Shown in pieces: positions 9,421-18,175 of a stretch of DNA of 64,000 nucleotides. Position numbers and translations under genes: made by a program. This DNA comes from Halomonas sp. 54_146 (GTDB lineage: Bacteria; Pseudomonadota; Gammaproteobacteria; Pseudomonadales; Halomonadaceae): positions 1-64,000 of the forward strand of contig NZ_LGEN01000004.1 in the NCBI RefSeq assembly GCF_001507855.1. Reading direction: 5' to 3'. A model generated the notes under the pieces. The model was not told where the DNA came from, ran no database searches, and worked only from the letters and a program-made list of their open reading frames with translations. The stretch's first letter is position 1; the number at the start of each line of letters is the position of its first letter.

Positions 9421-10079
9421 CTGCGATGGCTATAGCGAGACGTTGCGGCGAAATAGTCATTTGCCAGTACAAACCCAAACCGCTGGGTAGGCTTGGTAGA
9501 TAAACGTCCACGATGCTCACGCCACCAGAGCGAGATAACACTCGCCAGCAGCACGACACTGATATCTTTCTTATCCGCAAGCGCCAGCGCTCGGCGTAAG
9601 CGCTGAATAAACTCTTCCGGCGTTCGGCAAGAAAGTAGCTGCTGAAAACGCAGCTCGCTCATTAGCGGTTTACCGGTTTGCTCTTTTTGCTGGCCAAGGC
9701 GTAAGGCTAACGACGCGCTCTTCTTCTCTTCGCGCAACTCCGCGGTTATTAGCGCGATGCATGACCACACTTGTAGCTTTTCATCGCGGTAGTCCGTTTG
9801 CTTCGTCGTCTCAGGCAGCATCGCCCATAGCTCACGAAAACCTTGGGTTAGCATGGCGGCCTCGGCGGTGTCACAACGTCGCAGTACCGCTCGTACACCA
9901 CGGGGCAGTGGTGGCTGGGGGGTGAATACTTTCAAAGCCTGTGGGGTTAACGTCAACCGCTGCCACCAGCGGCGCAGGGCGGCGGCTTCATCCAATTTCA
10001 AAGCGACGAGCGCTTTTTTCTCCGCCTCGGACAAAATATCTTCTTTTTCGATTGTTTCCGGCGTCTCCACATCACTCAT
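9414..10079 (-). CDS. cse2: Cascade small subunit Cse2 (CasB/Cas11)
   Basis: 221 aa, clearly longer than E. coli CasB (160). The Cse2 dimer forms the belly of Cascade and stabilises the R-loop. Recognisable features are LRRWWQRLT near residue 35, RAVLRRCDT near 63 and a C-terminal helix pair with WWREHRGR. The start overlaps the cse1 stop (TGATG at 10079), indicating coupled translation. The C-terminus ends inside a short tandem repeat that continues into the spacer. Confidence 0.96.
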   Translation of the reverse strand: MSDVETPETIEKEDILSEAEKKALVALKLDEAAALRRWWQRLTLTPQALKVFTPQPPLPRGVRAVLRRCDTAEAAMLTQGFRELWAMLPETTKQTDYRDEKLQVWSCIALITAELREEKKSASLALRLGQQKEQTGKPLMSELRFQQLLSCRTPEEFIQRLRRALALADKKDISVVLLASVISLWWREHRGRLSTKPTQRFGFVLANDYFAATSRYSHRSD

Positions 10080-11779
10080 CAGGCGTCTCCTGTCGTTGTT
10101 GCAGCAGAGGCCGCATTACGCTTGGCCTTCGCGGAGGGGTCAAAATCACCCTGTTGGATAAAATCGCTCACCACTTTGCTACCTTTGCTCTTACCACCAA
10201 GAAAGCTTTGCAACTGCCGATGGGCAGCGGTAGCACGCTCAAGATCCATGCTTTCCTGGGAACCGCTGAGCGCTAGGCCTTCGAATACACGCATGGCTTC
10301 ACGCTTAAGGGCGAAGTACCAACGCTCAGCAATATCAGGAGGGATATGCGGTGGCGGCGTGTCTTGTTGCAGCACCTGCTGCAGGGCCAGAAGCGCTTTA
10401 AAAAATTCAGGCTCGGTGGCATCGTAAAACTGATTATCAATGGCGCTCATATCGCCCTTGGCATCCGATGGCCGTGAGAACCAAGCGTTTTTGACTTGAG
10501 TGCGTACCATCCAGGCGATATTGCGCGACAGCTCGGTCAGTTGGTGGACCCAGGCGCGGAGCCTTTCCTGCTGGCCTTGTGGAATGTCTACCAGGGGCAT
10601 TTCGACGCTGTACCAGCCCCGCGGCTTCATGTTGTCCATGTCGTAGCCAAACACCCATAAACGCGCCTCTCTCAGCAGCGCCTGAATGCTTTCGCCACGC
10701 GCGCGCTCTTGTGTCACTAGCTTTTGTTTGTCGATGTAACTTTTCAGCACCGCAGCCGCAATTGCGCCACTGCTTTCTTCATCATTCAGTACAAAGCCTG
10801 ACCAATGGCGATAGCCAAGCCCGCCCGGCTGACCCTTACTTGAAAGCGGCAGTTCATTGGGCTTTTTGGGGTCACGTCGGTAGGGTGTTAGCGGGTGTAT
10901 CCAAGGGCCGTCGTAGTTAGCCCCCTGCTTTTTAGCGCGTAATTCGCGCACCACACGATTGGTTTTTCGGCCGCAAATATCACACGGGCATTCATCTACT
11001 TCTTCAAATAGCAGCCGAAAGCGGCGTGGCATTGACCAGTAAGCGTGTAGGGGGTGGGTATCGTCAGGTAGCACCTCGGTGCCTTTTTTGTCACTTATCC
11101 GCGCATTAGCCATCCAGAAAAAGAGCGAAGGTTCTTCTGGGTGTGGCGCTGTCCACTGCTGGCCTTTCTGGGTGGCTTCTTTCTGTGTAATGACGTTTAG
11201 CCACAGCCGCTCCCACAGGCTGGCTGTGGATGACTCCGGCATCACCAGCGTGGTTAGCGGGCCACCACCCCGCAGGCCCACCCGGATACCAGCACCACCC
11301 GCAGGCGCATTAATCTGCATGGTGTAAAGCGCTATGGCCGCGCAGGCGTCACACATCACCTCAACACGGCCACGTTTTACAAAAAAGTCAGTGTTGTTTT
11401 TGATGCCGTTAGCGCCAGGGGCATCAATTAATAAACCGCTGACGGTAGCGTTTTTCACATCGTCCAGCGAGTCCAGGTCCTGCATAAACCGGGGGCCATC
11501 GCCGTCCAATTCAAAAGCGCTACTGAAAGGCGCGAATGCTTTATCCAACGCATTCACACTGGGTGGCTCCATTAACAAATCAAGCCAGTCATCGTGGGTT
11601 TTCGGCGGCAGCGCCGTTTGTAGCAGGCCGATCAAAAACTGGTAGGCCGCCCCCTGAAAGTCTGCTCGCGGCAGGGCGAAGTTGATGACGTCGGGATCAG
11701 CTAACGCAGAGGGAGGGCGATACTCTACCTTCCCACTTCTCAATAGAAAGGGTAGCCAGGAGTCTTCAAGTAAATTCAT
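10079..11779 (-). CDS. cse1: Cascade large subunit Cse1 (CasA/Cas8e)
   Basis: 566 aa (E. coli CasA 502). It recognises the PAM and recruits Cas3. The N-terminus MNLLEDSWLPFLLRSGKVE matches the family start. The frame also offers a GTG six bases earlier (11785), but the ribosome-binding site GAGG is spaced correctly only for the ATG at 11779. A CPCDICGRK cysteine cluster lies mid-protein, as in many Cse1 proteins. It is first gene of the Cascade-adaptation operon here because cas3 is separated from it by a plus-strand gene; the promoter must lie in 11780-11867. Confidence 0.97.
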   Translation of the reverse strand: MNLLEDSWLPFLLRSGKVEYRPPSALADPDVINFALPRADFQGAAYQFLIGLLQTALPPKTHDDWLDLLMEPPSVNALDKAFAPFSSAFELDGDGPRFMQDLDSLDDVKNATVSGLLIDAPGANGIKNNTDFFVKRGRVEVMCDACAAIALYTMQINAPAGGAGIRVGLRGGGPLTTLVMPESSTASLWERLWLNVITQKEATQKGQQWTAPHPEEPSLFFWMANARISDKKGTEVLPDDTHPLHAYWSMPRRFRLLFEEVDECPCDICGRKTNRVVRELRAKKQGANYDGPWIHPLTPYRRDPKKPNELPLSSKGQPGGLGYRHWSGFVLNDEESSGAIAAAVLKSYIDKQKLVTQERARGESIQALLREARLWVFGYDMDNMKPRGWYSVEMPLVDIPQGQQERLRAWVHQLTELSRNIAWMVRTQVKNAWFSRPSDAKGDMSAIDNQFYDATEPEFFKALLALQQVLQQDTPPPHIPPDIAERWYFALKREAMRVFEGLALSGSQESMDLERATAAHRQLQSFLGGKSKGSKVVSDFIQQGDFDPSAKAKRNAASAATTTGDA

Positions 11780-11867
11780 GTACACCTCGATAGTGTCGTC
11801 TGGTGTCGGTGCTTGGTTTACACTGAAAAAAGCAAAAATCAGTAAGCTGGCGAGGAGGATCAGGACA

Positions 11868-12299
11868 ATGGCGATTCATTATGAGCAGGATGCCTATGCA
11901 TGGGCGCTTGAACAGGCCGGGCTTCTGCGGGCCGGAAAACTGGACAAGCTGGATATTGAGCATCTTGCCGAGGAGATTGAGAGCATGGGCAAAAGCGAGC
12001 GACGCGCCTTGATTAGCCAGTTGGCCCGCTTGCTGATGCACCTGCTGAAATGGGATCACCAGCCGGAACGGCGTTCGCGTAGTTGGCGGCTGACGATTCA
12101 GGATGCTCAAACCAAGGTGAATCGTTTGCTGAAAGATAACCCCAGCTTGAAGGCATCGCTGCCTGAACTGATGAGCGAAGCCTACGATGACGCCCGCCGA
12201 GCAGCGGCCATCGAAACGGATCGAGAACCCCAAGAGTTTCCCGAGCAGTGCCTGTACAGCTTCGAAGAAGCCATGAGCTTTCAAGCCAGCGAACATTGA
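11868..12299 (+). CDS. DUF29 family protein inserted between cse1 and cas3
   Basis: 143 aa and a near-complete match in layout to Pfam DUF29: YEQDAYAWALEQAGLLRAG at the start, DIEHLAEEIESMGKSERR, the LLMHLLKWDHQPERRSRSW core, then LKDNPSLKASLPEL and a FPEQCLYSFEEAM end. The function of the family is unknown. The start is fixed by GAGGAGGA at 11852-11859. The gene is on the opposite strand from every cas gene, divergent from cse1 (88 bp apart) and convergent with cas3 (stops 5 bp apart). It is probably a separate unit with its own promoter. A link to CRISPR function is suggested only by location. Confidence 0.93.
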   Translation: MAIHYEQDAYAWALEQAGLLRAGKLDKLDIEHLAEEIESMGKSERRALISQLARLLMHLLKWDHQPERRSRSWRLTIQDAQTKVNRLLKDNPSLKASLPELMSEAYDDARRAAAIETDREPQEFPEQCLYSFEEAMSFQASEH

Positions 12300-12304
12300 A
12301 CGCC

Positions 12305-14980
12305 TCATGACGCTTGCTCCTTACTGCCCAACCTAACGCCCCATTGGGTCTCGTAGTCGCAATTAGGGTCATCACTTGGCAGCCAGGGCTGGGTATACTT
12401 CAGTGCTTTATATCGCTCCTGAAGGGCAAGCCACTGGCTTTCATGGCGGCTTGGCAGCGCTGCCAACTTGGCTGCTTGGCTTTGGCGTAGCTTCACTTGG
12501 CTGAGCATACCGGCATGCCGGTGCTCTCCCGCCCACAGCGCCAGCTCACCGTTAGCTGCGCACGCTAGCAGCACAACGTTGATCGTTGGCTCATCCATCA
12601 GCCTTGTGCCTATCTCTTGTTCTTCCTGCCATTGATCGCTTTTTGTGTAACCTTCCTCAAGGTTGAGTGCGTTGAAAGTAGCGAGCGAACCGGACGCTTT
12701 CCGTATGCTGCCTTGCTCGATGCGAGCCTGTTGCAAAGCCTCTGGAATATCGTCAATAACTTGACCGTAAACACCTTCAATAAGGTCTCTCGCCTCTTCG
12801 GGCATACGGATTGCTTCCAAACGACGCAGCACCCGCTGTGTTAACCAACTTAATGAGGTATCGCGATACACCGCTTGGGTGCCCGGCAGCGTGCGCTTGA
12901 GCCAATGCTCATCGGGTTCATCCGCCCACGGCGGCGCTAACACTAGCAGGCGCGGCAGGCAGCGCTCCCCGCGTTGGTGGCGTTGTAAACGCCCAGCCCG
13001 CTGGATCAGTAGATCAATGGGGGCAATGTCGCTGATCATCACATCGACATCGCAGTCGAGAGACTCCTGAAATACCTGGGTACTGATCAACACTTGCCCC
13101 TTACGTATTTCAGCCGTTGAGTCTTTGCCTAAACGCTCAATGACCTGGGACTCAATGCGTTGCCTATCCACCATGGCAAAGCGGCTGTGGAACAGAAGGC
13201 AGCGCTCTTGGTCAGGGTGTCGGGCGGCGATGGCTTCAAACGCACGAATAGCATCATCAACGGTATTGCGCACCCAGGCGATGCACTCGCCCGCCTCTAC
13301 TGCTGCCAGCACCGCCTCTATCGCCTGCTCTTCTTCAGTTAACCAAGCGACTTCAACGCTTCTGGACACCTCTTTGCGCGATCCTAGCGGCAGCTCCAAC
13401 GGTTGCCCTTCGCTCACATGGGTCAGTAACGGAAAGTCCTCTTTTTGCGGTTTCGTTGTCGGCTGCCCAAGCCCTGTTTGCCAAGCTGCCATCAAGGCGC
13501 TGCGCATGGCACGGGGTAACGTGGCAGTCAGCAGAATCGCGCTACCGCCCTGGCGCGCATGGTAGGCCAGCAGTTGGCTCAGCAGGGTCTGCATGTAATT
13601 GTCGTAGGCGTGAACTTCGTCAATCACAAGCACCTTTCGCGCCAGCCCGTATAAACGCAGCGATTGGTGACGAAACGGTAAAATGGCCATTAAGGCTTGG
13701 TCGATGGTGCCTACGCCCACTTCCGCCAGCAGCGCTTTTTTCCGCGAGTCCGCTAGCCATTGATTGCAACGGCTGGTGGCCGACAGTTCGCTAGCGGTGT
13801 AATCCAAATCGGTAGGCTGAGGTGCGGCAACGGCGGCGATAAAATCGTCGTTTAACTCTCGCGCGCCGTGAGCAAGAACAAAAGAGGGGGTAGATTCAGC
13901 GGTGTAAAATTGGCGATGCAAATTACCCAGCCGCGAATACATAGCGTTAGAGGTTGCCATCGTGGGCAGTGCAAAATAGAGCCCATCGCCGTGACCTGCC
14001 GCTAATAGGCGCTGAGTCAGGATGCAGGCGGCTTCGGTTTTTCCTGCCCCGGTGACATCTTCCAAGATAAACAGCTGCGGCCCATCCGTGAGTTCTACTG
14101 TTTCTGCGGCCTGCTGTAAGGGCGTTGGCGTGATGGTTTGTTTGCCAAACCAGCGTGCCATACCGGCGTAAGGCAACGGCTTGGAAATCTTGTTAAACCC
14201 TGTTTCTTGCAGTGCCTGCTCTGCGTTGGCTAATGCAATTTGCCAATAATCGGCAAGAGGCATTTTCTTTTGATAGTAAGAAAAATGATCGCGATTGGAG
14301 CCTAGCCAGTCGCTTAACGTGGCCCAACCTGCGATTGACCAGCTTAACGTCTGTAGGGCATACACCCACTGTTCAGAAAACAGCTGCTCGATTGGCCACC
14401 CTGGTGGAACGACGCTTGCCCAGTCAGCAATAAATTGGCGCGTCGCTTCGATATCGTCGGCGTGCTCGTCACAGCAGAAAAACATCTCTACGTCGATATT
14501 GCCTGCGCTTACTGGCTGGCCGTGATGACCAAAGAAAGGCGCAGTTATGGTAGGCAGAACTGCGCGTAGAGACTTGCGATCGGTACGAGTCAACCCAGTT
14601 GGCCACTGCAACGTGCCATCTTCAAACCAGTCTAGCCATTTAGCCTCCCAAACCACTGCGCCTAAGCGGTCATGGCGCTCTTTGTAAACATATTGCGCAG
14701 CGGCAGGAACTAAGGAGACGCTTGAAGTTGGTTGAAAAAGCCCCTGAAAGGCTCGAGAGAACTTACCGATATCGTGCAGCCCAAGCCAAAATACCAGAAA
14801 ATTTCGTAGCTGCTCCGGCTTTAAGCTCAATTGAACCGCCAGACGCTGAGTTAATGGCTTATCCGGAGAAAGCAACAACCAACCCACAGCAGCAACATCG
14901 AGGTTGTGGTAGGGCAATAGATGGCACTCTATGGCCTCTCCTTTAGCCTGCGCTTTGCCCCAATAGCGGTAGTAAGTCAT
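12305..14980 (-). CDS. cas3: CRISPR-associated nuclease-helicase Cas3 (type I-E)
   Basis: 891 aa (E. coli Cas3 888), the effector that nicks and degrades DNA after Cascade binding. The N-terminal HD nuclease has H25 in YHNLDVAAVG, H69-D70 in LHDIGKF, H152-H153 and D224. The SF2 helicase has Walker A TGAGKTEA (310-317), DEVH (454-457), TATLP (485-489) and motif VI QRAGRLQRH (660-668). All key residues are present, so it should be active. The ATG follows GGGAGG. It is transcribed toward the DUF29 gene and is not contiguous with cse1, so it is probably expressed from its own promoter in 14981-15150. Confidence 0.98.
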   Translation of the reverse strand: MTYYRYWGKAQAKGEAIECHLLPYHNLDVAAVGWLLLSPDKPLTQRLAVQLSLKPEQLRNFLVFWLGLHDIGKFSRAFQGLFQPTSSVSLVPAAAQYVYKERHDRLGAVVWEAKWLDWFEDGTLQWPTGLTRTDRKSLRAVLPTITAPFFGHHGQPVSAGNIDVEMFFCCDEHADDIEATRQFIADWASVVPPGWPIEQLFSEQWVYALQTLSWSIAGWATLSDWLGSNRDHFSYYQKKMPLADYWQIALANAEQALQETGFNKISKPLPYAGMARWFGKQTITPTPLQQAAETVELTDGPQLFILEDVTGAGKTEAACILTQRLLAAGHGDGLYFALPTMATSNAMYSRLGNLHRQFYTAESTPSFVLAHGARELNDDFIAAVAAPQPTDLDYTASELSATSRCNQWLADSRKKALLAEVGVGTIDQALMAILPFRHQSLRLYGLARKVLVIDEVHAYDNYMQTLLSQLLAYHARQGGSAILLTATLPRAMRSALMAAWQTGLGQPTTKPQKEDFPLLTHVSEGQPLELPLGSRKEVSRSVEVAWLTEEEQAIEAVLAAVEAGECIAWVRNTVDDAIRAFEAIAARHPDQERCLLFHSRFAMVDRQRIESQVIERLGKDSTAEIRKGQVLISTQVFQESLDCDVDVMISDIAPIDLLIQRAGRLQRHQRGERCLPRLLVLAPPWADEPDEHWLKRTLPGTQAVYRDTSLSWLTQRVLRRLEAIRMPEEARDLIEGVYGQVIDDIPEALQQARIEQGSIRKASGSLATFNALNLEEGYTKSDQWQEEQEIGTRLMDEPTINVVLLACAANGELALWAGEHRHAGMLSQVKLRQSQAAKLAALPSRHESQWLALQERYKALKYTQPWLPSDDPNCDYETQWGVRLGSKEQAS

Positions 14981-15158
14981 CGTTGCCTCCCTGCGTCATT
15001 GCTCATCAACACATCTAACCATCCTTTACCTTACATAATTATTGATCCTCGTCATACTTAGCCATTTTTATTTGCACGCTAATTTTCCGATGGGATTTCC
15101 TATCCCGCGCTTTATCGTTGCCAGTACGGCGTTAGCGAGTAAAATATCCAGCAATTTT

Positions 15159-15190
15159 TTGGCATCGCCAGATGTTATGTTATAACCTAT
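15159..15190 (+). promoter_or_regulatory. znu operon promoter with overlapping Zur-like box
   Basis: A sigma70-like promoter is visible: -35 TTGGCA at 15159-15164, a 16-bp spacer and -10 TATAAC at 15181-15186. The palindrome-like GATGTTATGTTATAACCTAT at 15171-15190 overlaps the -10 and contains GTTATG-TATAAC, one base off the GTTATA/TATAAC core of gammaproteobacterial Zur boxes. Placement over the -10 fits repression under zinc repletion. Zur itself is not encoded in the window; the regulator is inferred from the operon's function. Confidence 0.75.
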
Positions 15191-15213
15191 TTGAAATTAC
15201 ACGAGGCCGCTTG

Positions 15214-15363
15214 ATGAGTGAGCATACGCACCGCCATAACAAGGAAGGTCCTTGTCATTTTTCGCTGATGTCGCTGTCGGCTGTAAAACGGCTGCTGTTT
15301 GTTGCCGTGCCGCTGCTGGCGCTGTGGGCCTTGGTGGTTTGGGCTGGCGGGTGGTTGGGATGA
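15214..15363 (+). CDS. Small His-rich single-pass membrane peptide, first gene of znu operon
   Basis: 49 aa. The N-terminus MSEHTHRHNKEGPCH carries four histidines and a cysteine. It is followed by a basic residue pair and one hydrophobic segment of about 20 residues (about 26-46, LLFVAVPLLALWALVVWAGG). The start has ACGAGG upstream. Its stop overlaps the znuC start (ATGA), so it is co-translated with the zinc transporter and lies directly behind the Zur-like promoter. I do not recognise the family. The topology and histidines suggest zinc or other metal binding at the inner membrane; that is inference. It may also simply couple translation to znuC. Confidence 0.7.
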   Translation: MSEHTHRHNKEGPCHFSLMSLSAVKRLLFVAVPLLALWALVVWAGGWLG

Positions 15364-16094
15364 GTCAACGCTCTTTATCACGCCTGCAGCTGCACAACCT
15401 GCACTTGGCTCAGGCGCGCCGCACGGTGTTGGAACATATCGAAGGCGACTTTAAGCCGGGGGCGATTACCGCGTTAATTGGCGCTAACGGCGCCGGTAAA
15501 AGCACGCTGATTCAAGCCATTATGGGCGAACTTCGGCCGATTAGCGGCGAAGTGGTGTGCACCGTGCCGAAAGAACGCCGAGCTTGGTTGCCCCAGCAGT
15601 TGGCGTTAGATCTAACCTTCCCCATGAGCGTGGAAGAGCTGGTGATGACCGGCAGCTGGCCCAGCCACGGGGCGATGAAAGGCTACTGTGCTGCCCACTA
15701 TCGCAAGGGCCGCGAGATTATGGCGCGGCTGGGCATTTCGCACTTGGCCCACCGCCCGCTGGGCGAGCTTTCTGGTGGCCAGCGCCAGCGTGCACTGATA
15801 GGCCGCACGCTGATGCAGGAAGCCGAACTGCTGCTGCTGGATGAGCCGTTCGCCAACGTGGATAGCGAAACCGTGGATATTCTGATCCGCATTCTGCGCC
15901 AGATGGCGGACGACGGCGCGACGATTATTGTCGTGCTGCACGATATGGATCACCTGCGCCGCCTGGCCGATGAAGTGCTGATGCTCAACGGCGGCCATGG
16001 CCGCTGGGTCGCGCCCAGCGCGCTGACCCATCAACATGCGCCCACCCAAGTGGTGCCGTTTAACTTGGGAGGTCGCCATGTGGGATCTGCTTAA
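15360..16094 (+). CDS. znuC: Zinc ABC transporter ATP-binding protein ZnuC
   Basis: 244 aa ABC ATPase energising high-affinity Zn2+ uptake. Walker A GANGAGKST at 41-49, signature LSGGQRQR at 137-144 and Walker B LLLLDEP at 157-163 are intact, with the switch histidine in VVLHDMDH. The frame is open from 15252, but the ATG at 15360 overlaps the stop of the upstream peptide and gives the normal ZnuC N-terminus. The end overlaps znuB by 17 bp. Assignment to zinc rather than manganese rests on the Zur-like box and the His-rich binding protein downstream. Confidence 0.93.
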   Translation: MSQRSLSRLQLHNLHLAQARRTVLEHIEGDFKPGAITALIGANGAGKSTLIQAIMGELRPISGEVVCTVPKERRAWLPQQLALDLTFPMSVEELVMTGSWPSHGAMKGYCAAHYRKGREIMARLGISHLAHRPLGELSGGQRQRALIGRTLMQEAELLLLDEPFANVDSETVDILIRILRQMADDGATIIVVLHDMDHLRRLADEVLMLNGGHGRWVAPSALTHQHAPTQVVPFNLGGRHVGSA

Positions 16095-16968
16095 TGCATG
16101 GTTTATCAGCCCGTTTGATTACGGCTTTATGCGCCGTGCCGTAGTGGGTGGTTTGGCGCTCTCGCTGGCCGCCCCGCCGCTGGGAGTATTTTTGGTGCTG
16201 CGCGGCATGAGCCTGATTGGCGACGCCATGGCCCATGCAATTTTGCCCGGTGTGGCGCTGGGGTTTCTGCTGGCGGGGTTCTCGCTGCCGATTATGAGCA
16301 TTGGCGGGGTGCTGTTTGGGTTAATGGTCGCACTGCTGGCGGGGGCGGTCTCGAAAATGGGCGGGCAGCGTGAAGATGCCGCCATGGCGAGCTTTTTTAT
16401 TATTTCGCTGGCCGCAGGGGTGATGCTGATTTCGCTAGGCGGCAGCAGTGTTGATCTTACCCACGTGCTGTTTGGCTCGATTTTGGCGATCAATTCCACC
16501 GCGCTGCTGCTAATCGCGGGTATCAGCACGCTGATTGTGGTGACGCTGGCGGTGGTGTTTCGCGCCTTGGTAGTGGAGTGTTTAGACCCGCTATTTTTAC
16601 GTGGCCAAAGCCGCCGCAGCGGTTGGGTGCACAGCGTGTTTTTGGGGCTGCTGGTGCTGAACTTAACCGCCGGTTTTCAAACCCTGGGTACGCTAATGGC
16701 GGTGGGCTTAATGATGCTGCCTGCCACTTCGGCACGCTTTTGGAGCAAACGCCTAGAGGGCTTGATCGGCATTGCGATTGTGCTGGCGATGGTGGCGAGC
16801 ACCGGCGGCCTGCTGCTCTCGTTTCATCTGGATATTCCTTCAGGCCCAAGCATTATTCTGCTGGCGGGGGTTGGTTATCTGTTTTCAGCGCTGTTTGGTC
16901 GCCACCACAGCTTGGCAGCCAAGCTGTGGCGTAAAACCACGCCGCTGGCAGCAGAACAAGGGTCTTAA
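16078..16968 (+). CDS. znuB: Zinc ABC transporter permease ZnuB
   Basis: 296 aa, ABC-3 family permease with about eight hydrophobic segments. The GDAMAHAILPGVALGF segment (about residues 45-60) is the conserved ABC-3 motif that contacts the ATPase. The ATG at 16078 is preceded by TTGGGAGG inside the end of znuC and gives the usual MWDLLNAWFISPF-like start; longer openings run through znuC coding sequence. It forms the channel with ZnuC on the cytoplasmic side and accepts zinc from ZnuA. Confidence 0.94.
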   Translation: MWDLLNAWFISPFDYGFMRRAVVGGLALSLAAPPLGVFLVLRGMSLIGDAMAHAILPGVALGFLLAGFSLPIMSIGGVLFGLMVALLAGAVSKMGGQREDAAMASFFIISLAAGVMLISLGGSSVDLTHVLFGSILAINSTALLLIAGISTLIVVTLAVVFRALVVECLDPLFLRGQSRRSGWVHSVFLGLLVLNLTAGFQTLGTLMAVGLMMLPATSARFWSKRLEGLIGIAIVLAMVASTGGLLLSFHLDIPSGPSIILLAGVGYLFSALFGRHHSLAAKLWRKTTPLAAEQGS

Positions 16969-16998
16969 TTGTCAGTTTTCTATCGTAAGGAGTGTTGT

Positions 16999-18021
16999 AT
17001 GTCGCTTGCCTATTTATCGTCTCGGCCATCACGCTGGTTAGTGGGTGTTTCCGCCCTGCTGGCGCTGCCTGCTGCCATGGCGAATGAGCGCGTTCAGGTG
17101 GTGACCAGCTTTTCTATTCTGGCGGATATGGTGGAAAACGTAGGCGGCGAGCATGTCGAGGTAACCCCACTGGTTGCGGCCGATGGCGATGCCCACGTTT
17201 ACTCACCAAGCCCTGGCGATGCGCGTTCCTTGGCGGATGCTGATTTAGTAGTCTTCAACGGCCTGCTGTTTGAAGGCTGGATGGAGCGCTTGATTAGCGC
17301 CAGCGATTACACCGGTGCCTTAGTCACGGCAACCGATGGTATTGAGCCGCGCGCTTTCTCTGAACATGACGAGCACGGTCATGACGAGCACGATGAGCAT
17401 GGCCATGACGACCATGCCGATGAGCACGCCGATCACGATCACGGCAATCAAGACCCCCACGCCTGGCAGGATATGCACCAAGCAAAGGTGTATATCGCTA
17501 ATATCCGCGATGGCTTAATCGCCGCTGATGCCGATAACGCCGATGCCTACCGCGCCAATGCGGAGCAGTATTTACAGAAAATGGCCGAGGTAGACGCCGA
17601 GATTCGTGCGCTGATTGACGAGATCCCAGCGTCCACTAGTGTGATTACTGGTCACGACTCCTTTGGCTATTTCTCAAGCGCCTATGGCGTGAATTTCCTC
17701 TCACCAACAGGCTTGTCAACGGAAGCTGACCCCAGTGGCGCGAGCATGGCAGCCCTGGTGGATGTGATTGAGCAGGAAAACGTGAAGGCGCTGTTTCACG
17801 AGAACATGACCAATCAGTCAATTATCACCCAGCTCGCCGAAGAGACCGGCCTGCCGATTGCCGGCACGCTTTACGCCGATGCACTGGCCAGTGAAGGCGA
17901 AGCCAGCACTTACCTAGGTATGATGCGCCACAACGCGCAGGTGCTGCACGATGCGTTAGCAGAACCCGGACATAAAGAACCCGGACATGATGACCACGAC
18001 GAACATGGTCACAGCCATTAA
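16999..18021 (+). CDS. znuA: Periplasmic zinc-binding protein ZnuA
   Basis: 340 aa cluster A-I solute-binding protein. A signal peptide (residues 1 to about 28, cut after PAAMA) is followed by the metal site H66 (DAHVYSP), H154 (DPHAW) and H219 (TGHDSFGYF). A His/Asp-rich loop at 121-149, typical of ZnuA, and a second His-rich tail at the C-terminus (GHDDHDEHGHSH) suggest zinc buffering or handover. The 15-bp unit GAACCCGGACAT(AAA/GAT) is tandemly duplicated in the tail (EPGHK-EPGHD). The start ATG at 16999 has TAAGGAG upstream; the frame opens earlier at a TTG with no ribosome site. A terminator follows. Confidence 0.95.
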   Translation: MSLAYLSSRPSRWLVGVSALLALPAAMANERVQVVTSFSILADMVENVGGEHVEVTPLVAADGDAHVYSPSPGDARSLADADLVVFNGLLFEGWMERLISASDYTGALVTATDGIEPRAFSEHDEHGHDEHDEHGHDDHADEHADHDHGNQDPHAWQDMHQAKVYIANIRDGLIAADADNADAYRANAEQYLQKMAEVDAEIRALIDEIPASTSVITGHDSFGYFSSAYGVNFLSPTGLSTEADPSGASMAALVDVIEQENVKALFHENMTNQSIITQLAEETGLPIAGTLYADALASEGEASTYLGMMRHNAQVLHDALAEPGHKEPGHDDHDEHGHSH

Positions 18022-18042
18022 ATCGTACTGGGCAAGTATTGT

Positions 18043-18066
18043 ATGCCGCCTTCGGGCGGCATTTTT
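18043..18066 (+). terminator. Rho-independent terminator after znuA
   Basis: Perfect stem ATGCCGCC-TTCG-GGCGGCAT followed by TTTTT, 21 bp after the znuA stop. The UUCG tetraloop is characteristic of stable terminators. Confidence 0.93.
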
Positions 18067-18175
18067 ATGGCCATACAGCTAAGATCAAACAGGCGAAAAT
18101 TTGCATTCTGGCCTGCCGATAAGGAGACTAACACCCCTTCCCGTTACTTACCTTCACTGCGAAGAGCCTTTCCCC

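Noticed and set aside
11766..12308. Minus-strand frame opposite the DUF29 gene, which would keep the cas operon on one strand
   Set aside because: The plus-strand frame is an unmistakable DUF29 protein with a strong ribosome site; the antisense frame has none.
15252..15359. Longer ZnuC start at 15252
   Set aside because: That stretch is the coding region of the His-rich peptide in another frame; ATG at 15360 gives the usual N-terminus and is coupled by ATGA.
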